This document shows positions 62,483 to 64,000 of a stretch of DNA of 64,000 bases, one piece after another. The first letter of the stretch is position 1, and every line of letters begins with the position of its first letter. This DNA comes from an uncultured Clostridia bacterium. Its GTDB lineage: Bacteria; Bacillota; Clostridia; Oscillospirales; Acutalibacteraceae. The notes under the pieces are model-generated. The model was not told the DNA's origin, did not search any database, and was given only the letters and a program-made list of their open reading frames with translations. The position numbers were made by a program, and so were the translations under genes. Location of the stretch: contig CANPVE010000003.1 of NCBI GenBank assembly GCA_947581635.1, positions 170,216-234,215 on the forward strand, read 5' to 3'.

Positions 62483-63775
62483 TTGAATAATTCAAATAAT
62501 TCGTCCAATTCAGTTCAATTCGGCGTAAAAAATACTCCTTATCTCATTTCAAACGATATACCAAAGGAATATCCCTGGCTTAACGATAATCAATACTGTG
62601 ACGTATGCGTTGCGGGAGGTGGACTTACTGCGGCGATGTGCGCACTCAAAATTGCCGAAAAGGGGCGCGGGGTGGTGCTTATAACCGATCGCGAGATCGG
62701 ATTTGGAGAGGACGCATACTTGCCAGCGGCGGCAGAGGCTGACTGCGGCTTCACCATGACTGAATTGAGCAGAAATCTCGACACCGACACATCCATTCGA
62801 CTGTATTCGCTTGGCTGCGAGGCACTCGATGAATTGGAAAATCTCTGCAATTCGCTGGACGCCGCCGAAGGAAAATGCGGATTCAAATGCGAATTTCAGC
62901 GTCACGACGCGCTGATCTACACCGACGACGACAGCGAGCTTGAACTGCTAAATCATGAATATCTCGCACGAAAGCACAACGGTTTTGAATGTACCTACAT
63001 CACACGTGAAATGGCCCGCAATTCCTTCTCATTCGATATAAGCGGCGGAATACTGAGCAAGGAATTCGGCGCCATCCTTGATCCCTACCATCTGACGCAT
63101 TTGTGCCTGATGAGAGCGGAGCAGATGGGCGTGAAGATATTCGAACACACAGAGGCGATTGATATAGAAACGCCCAAAGACGACGATGGCAGCGTAATAA
63201 TAACCACGTCAGCCCATCGCAGGATCTACGCCGACAAGTTGGTATTGGCAACAGGCAGCCGCGGAATTGAAACAATCTCTCCCACCTTCCGCCGCAGAAC
63301 GCGTTATTATACGATATCCAAGCCCATACCTCCCGAGGACGAAAACGGCTGGCCCGGCAAATGCATAATCAGAACTTTCGGAGCCCCGAAGATACACTAT
63401 TCTTTCACACCCGACGGCAGGATATCGACCAGCGGATTGGAGAGCCGAGCTTTTGGGTTGGGAGGGAAGTTAAAGGAACTGCTGCAAATGTCGAGCGGCT
63501 CCGAAAAAAGGTTTGATCATCTTGAAGAATCTGTAGAGTATCTTTTTCCTGCAATCCCCAATATAAAGACGGAATTTGAATACGAACTGCAATATGCCAG
63601 CGCTCCGGACGGACTTCCCGTGATAGGAACTCACCCGGAATACAAAAACTGCATATTCGCCCTGTGTACAGGACAAGGCGCGGCGATATATTCTCAACTG
63701 GCTGCGCAGTTTGCCGCCGATATAACCGAGGGACTTCACAGTGCCGACATGGATTTATTCAAAGTACTGCGATGA
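62483..63775 (+). CDS. FAD-dependent oxidoreductase (DAO family)
   Basis: About 430 residues. Seen: the FAD-binding VCVAGGGLTAAMCALKIAE (GxGxxx type, residues about 42-60) ending in an acidic VLITD, LVLATGSRG near 255, and a C-terminal APDGLPVIGTHPEYKNCIFALCTGQGAAIYSQLAA (in part), the pattern of glycine oxidase/DadA-like enzymes of the DAO superfamily. The first 30 residues are Asn/Ser-rich. TTG 62483 has GGAGG (62470-62474) eight bases upstream; ATG 62468, five codons earlier, has none. The substrate is unknown. No C-terminal Rieske domain is present. Confidence 0.85.
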   Translation: MNNSNNSSNSVQFGVKNTPYLISNDIPKEYPWLNDNQYCDVCVAGGGLTAAMCALKIAEKGRGVVLITDREIGFGEDAYLPAAAEADCGFTMTELSRNLDTDTSIRLYSLGCEALDELENLCNSLDAAEGKCGFKCEFQRHDALIYTDDDSELELLNHEYLARKHNGFECTYITREMARNSFSFDISGGILSKEFGAILDPYHLTHLCLMRAEQMGVKIFEHTEAIDIETPKDDDGSVIITTSAHRRIYADKLVLATGSRGIETISPTFRRRTRYYTISKPIPPEDENGWPGKCIIRTFGAPKIHYSFTPDGRISTSGLESRAFGLGGKLKELLQMSSGSEKRFDHLEESVEYLFPAIPNIKTEFEYELQYASAPDGLPVIGTHPEYKNCIFALCTGQGAAIYSQLAAQFAADITEGLHSADMDLFKVLR

Positions 63776-63777
63776 TG

Positions 63778-63820
63778 AAAAATCACGGGTATGTTTGTCC
63801 GCGCATACCCGTGATTTTTT
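63778..63820 (+). terminator. Terminator of the FAD oxidoreductase gene
   Basis: A perfect 15-bp stem (63779-63793 with 63804-63818, core ATCACGGGTATG) ending in six T. Confidence 0.92.
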
Positions 63821-63842
63821 CGCATTACTTAACTACAAAAGC

Positions 63843-63871
63843 AAAAAAAGCACCCGCAAATCTGCGGGTGC
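63843..63871 (-). terminator. Terminator of the rRNA operon
   Basis: Minus strand GCACCCGCA (63871-63863) pairs perfectly with 63858-63850 around four bases and is followed by seven T; about 75 bases after the 23S 3' end. Confidence 0.9.
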
Positions 63872-63943
63872 CTCACGGTACACTCAAAACCGAACAAAGG
63901 GCAGATAGAAGAGTGGGGAAAGAAGACGAGCCATCCAAAGAAA

Positions 63944-64000
63944 TTGGACAAGCCCTCGACCTATTAGTACTGCCAAGCTCAACGCCTCACGACGCTTACA
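63944..64000 (-). rRNA. 23S ribosomal RNA, 3' end, partial
   Basis: Read on the minus strand the last bases contain GAGCTTGGCAGTACTAATAG and then GTCGAGGGCTTGTCC, the conserved 3' end of Firmicute 23S rRNA. The gene continues beyond the window. The exact mature end is estimated to within a few bases. Confidence 0.9.

Overview
The window is about 64 kb of chromosomal backbone from a low-to-mid GC Firmicute. It is most likely a clostridial gut-type bacterium of the Ruminococcaceae/Oscillospirales kind. The basis is a division and wall cluster with a PASTA-type penicillin-binding protein, DUF3793, DUF2325 and DUF3783 genes, a meso-DAP type MurE, a short (type 2) ArgC, frequent TTG starts behind strong GGAGG ribosome sites, and sigma-A type promoters. 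No phage, IS element, CRISPR array or tRNA was seen. The taxonomic call is inference.

Left part (1-10.8 kb): the 3' end of a class I fumarase subunit, an NADP glutamate dehydrogenase with clear promoter and terminator, and a Fur-family regulator whose promoter carries a 9-1-9 palindrome in front of a znuACB-like zinc uptake operon. Then, on the minus strand, an RluA-type pseudouridine synthase, a DivIVA-like coiled-coil protein, uridine phosphorylase, and an ECF sigma/membrane anti-sigma pair.

Division and wall cluster (11.0-26.7 kb, minus strand): mraZ-rsmH-ftsL-pbp-murE-murF-mraY-ftsW-murG-ftsQ-ftsZ. The main promoter, four 10-bp-phased MraZ-type boxes and a second promoter in front of ftsZ can be read directly. 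murD, murC and ftsA are absent. Between mraZ and the next genes lies a 1.1 kb gene-poor stretch. It appears to hold two small convergent transcription units that share one bidirectional terminator, and this is the most novel-looking part of the window.

Middle (27.4-42.8 kb): a clostridial coiled-coil gene, coaD, rsmD and uvrC (minus). Then a TrmB-type regulator with a PfkB sugar kinase and a perfect 23-bp palindrome over its start point, and an AraC regulator divergent from a MATE exporter. A lipoprotein follows, then a DUF2325-DUF3793-flavodoxin unit whose promoter is overlapped by an inverted repeat (possibly iron-responsive), then sbcDC.

Arginine region (42.9-58 kb, minus): argF, argC, argD, argB, argJ, argH and argG give the whole route from glutamate to arginine by the acetyl cycle. 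They are interrupted by a sirtuin, a truncated carbamoyltransferase, a YwqG protein with the tail of a lost tandem copy, a DUF3783 protein, and a small cassette of membrane and acetyltransferase genes.

Right end (58.4-64 kb): a response regulator-histidine kinase-HtrA envelope-stress operon (minus), an FAD oxidoreductase (plus), and the 3' end of a 23S rRNA gene (minus). The 23S gene is followed directly by a terminator, with no 5S gene.
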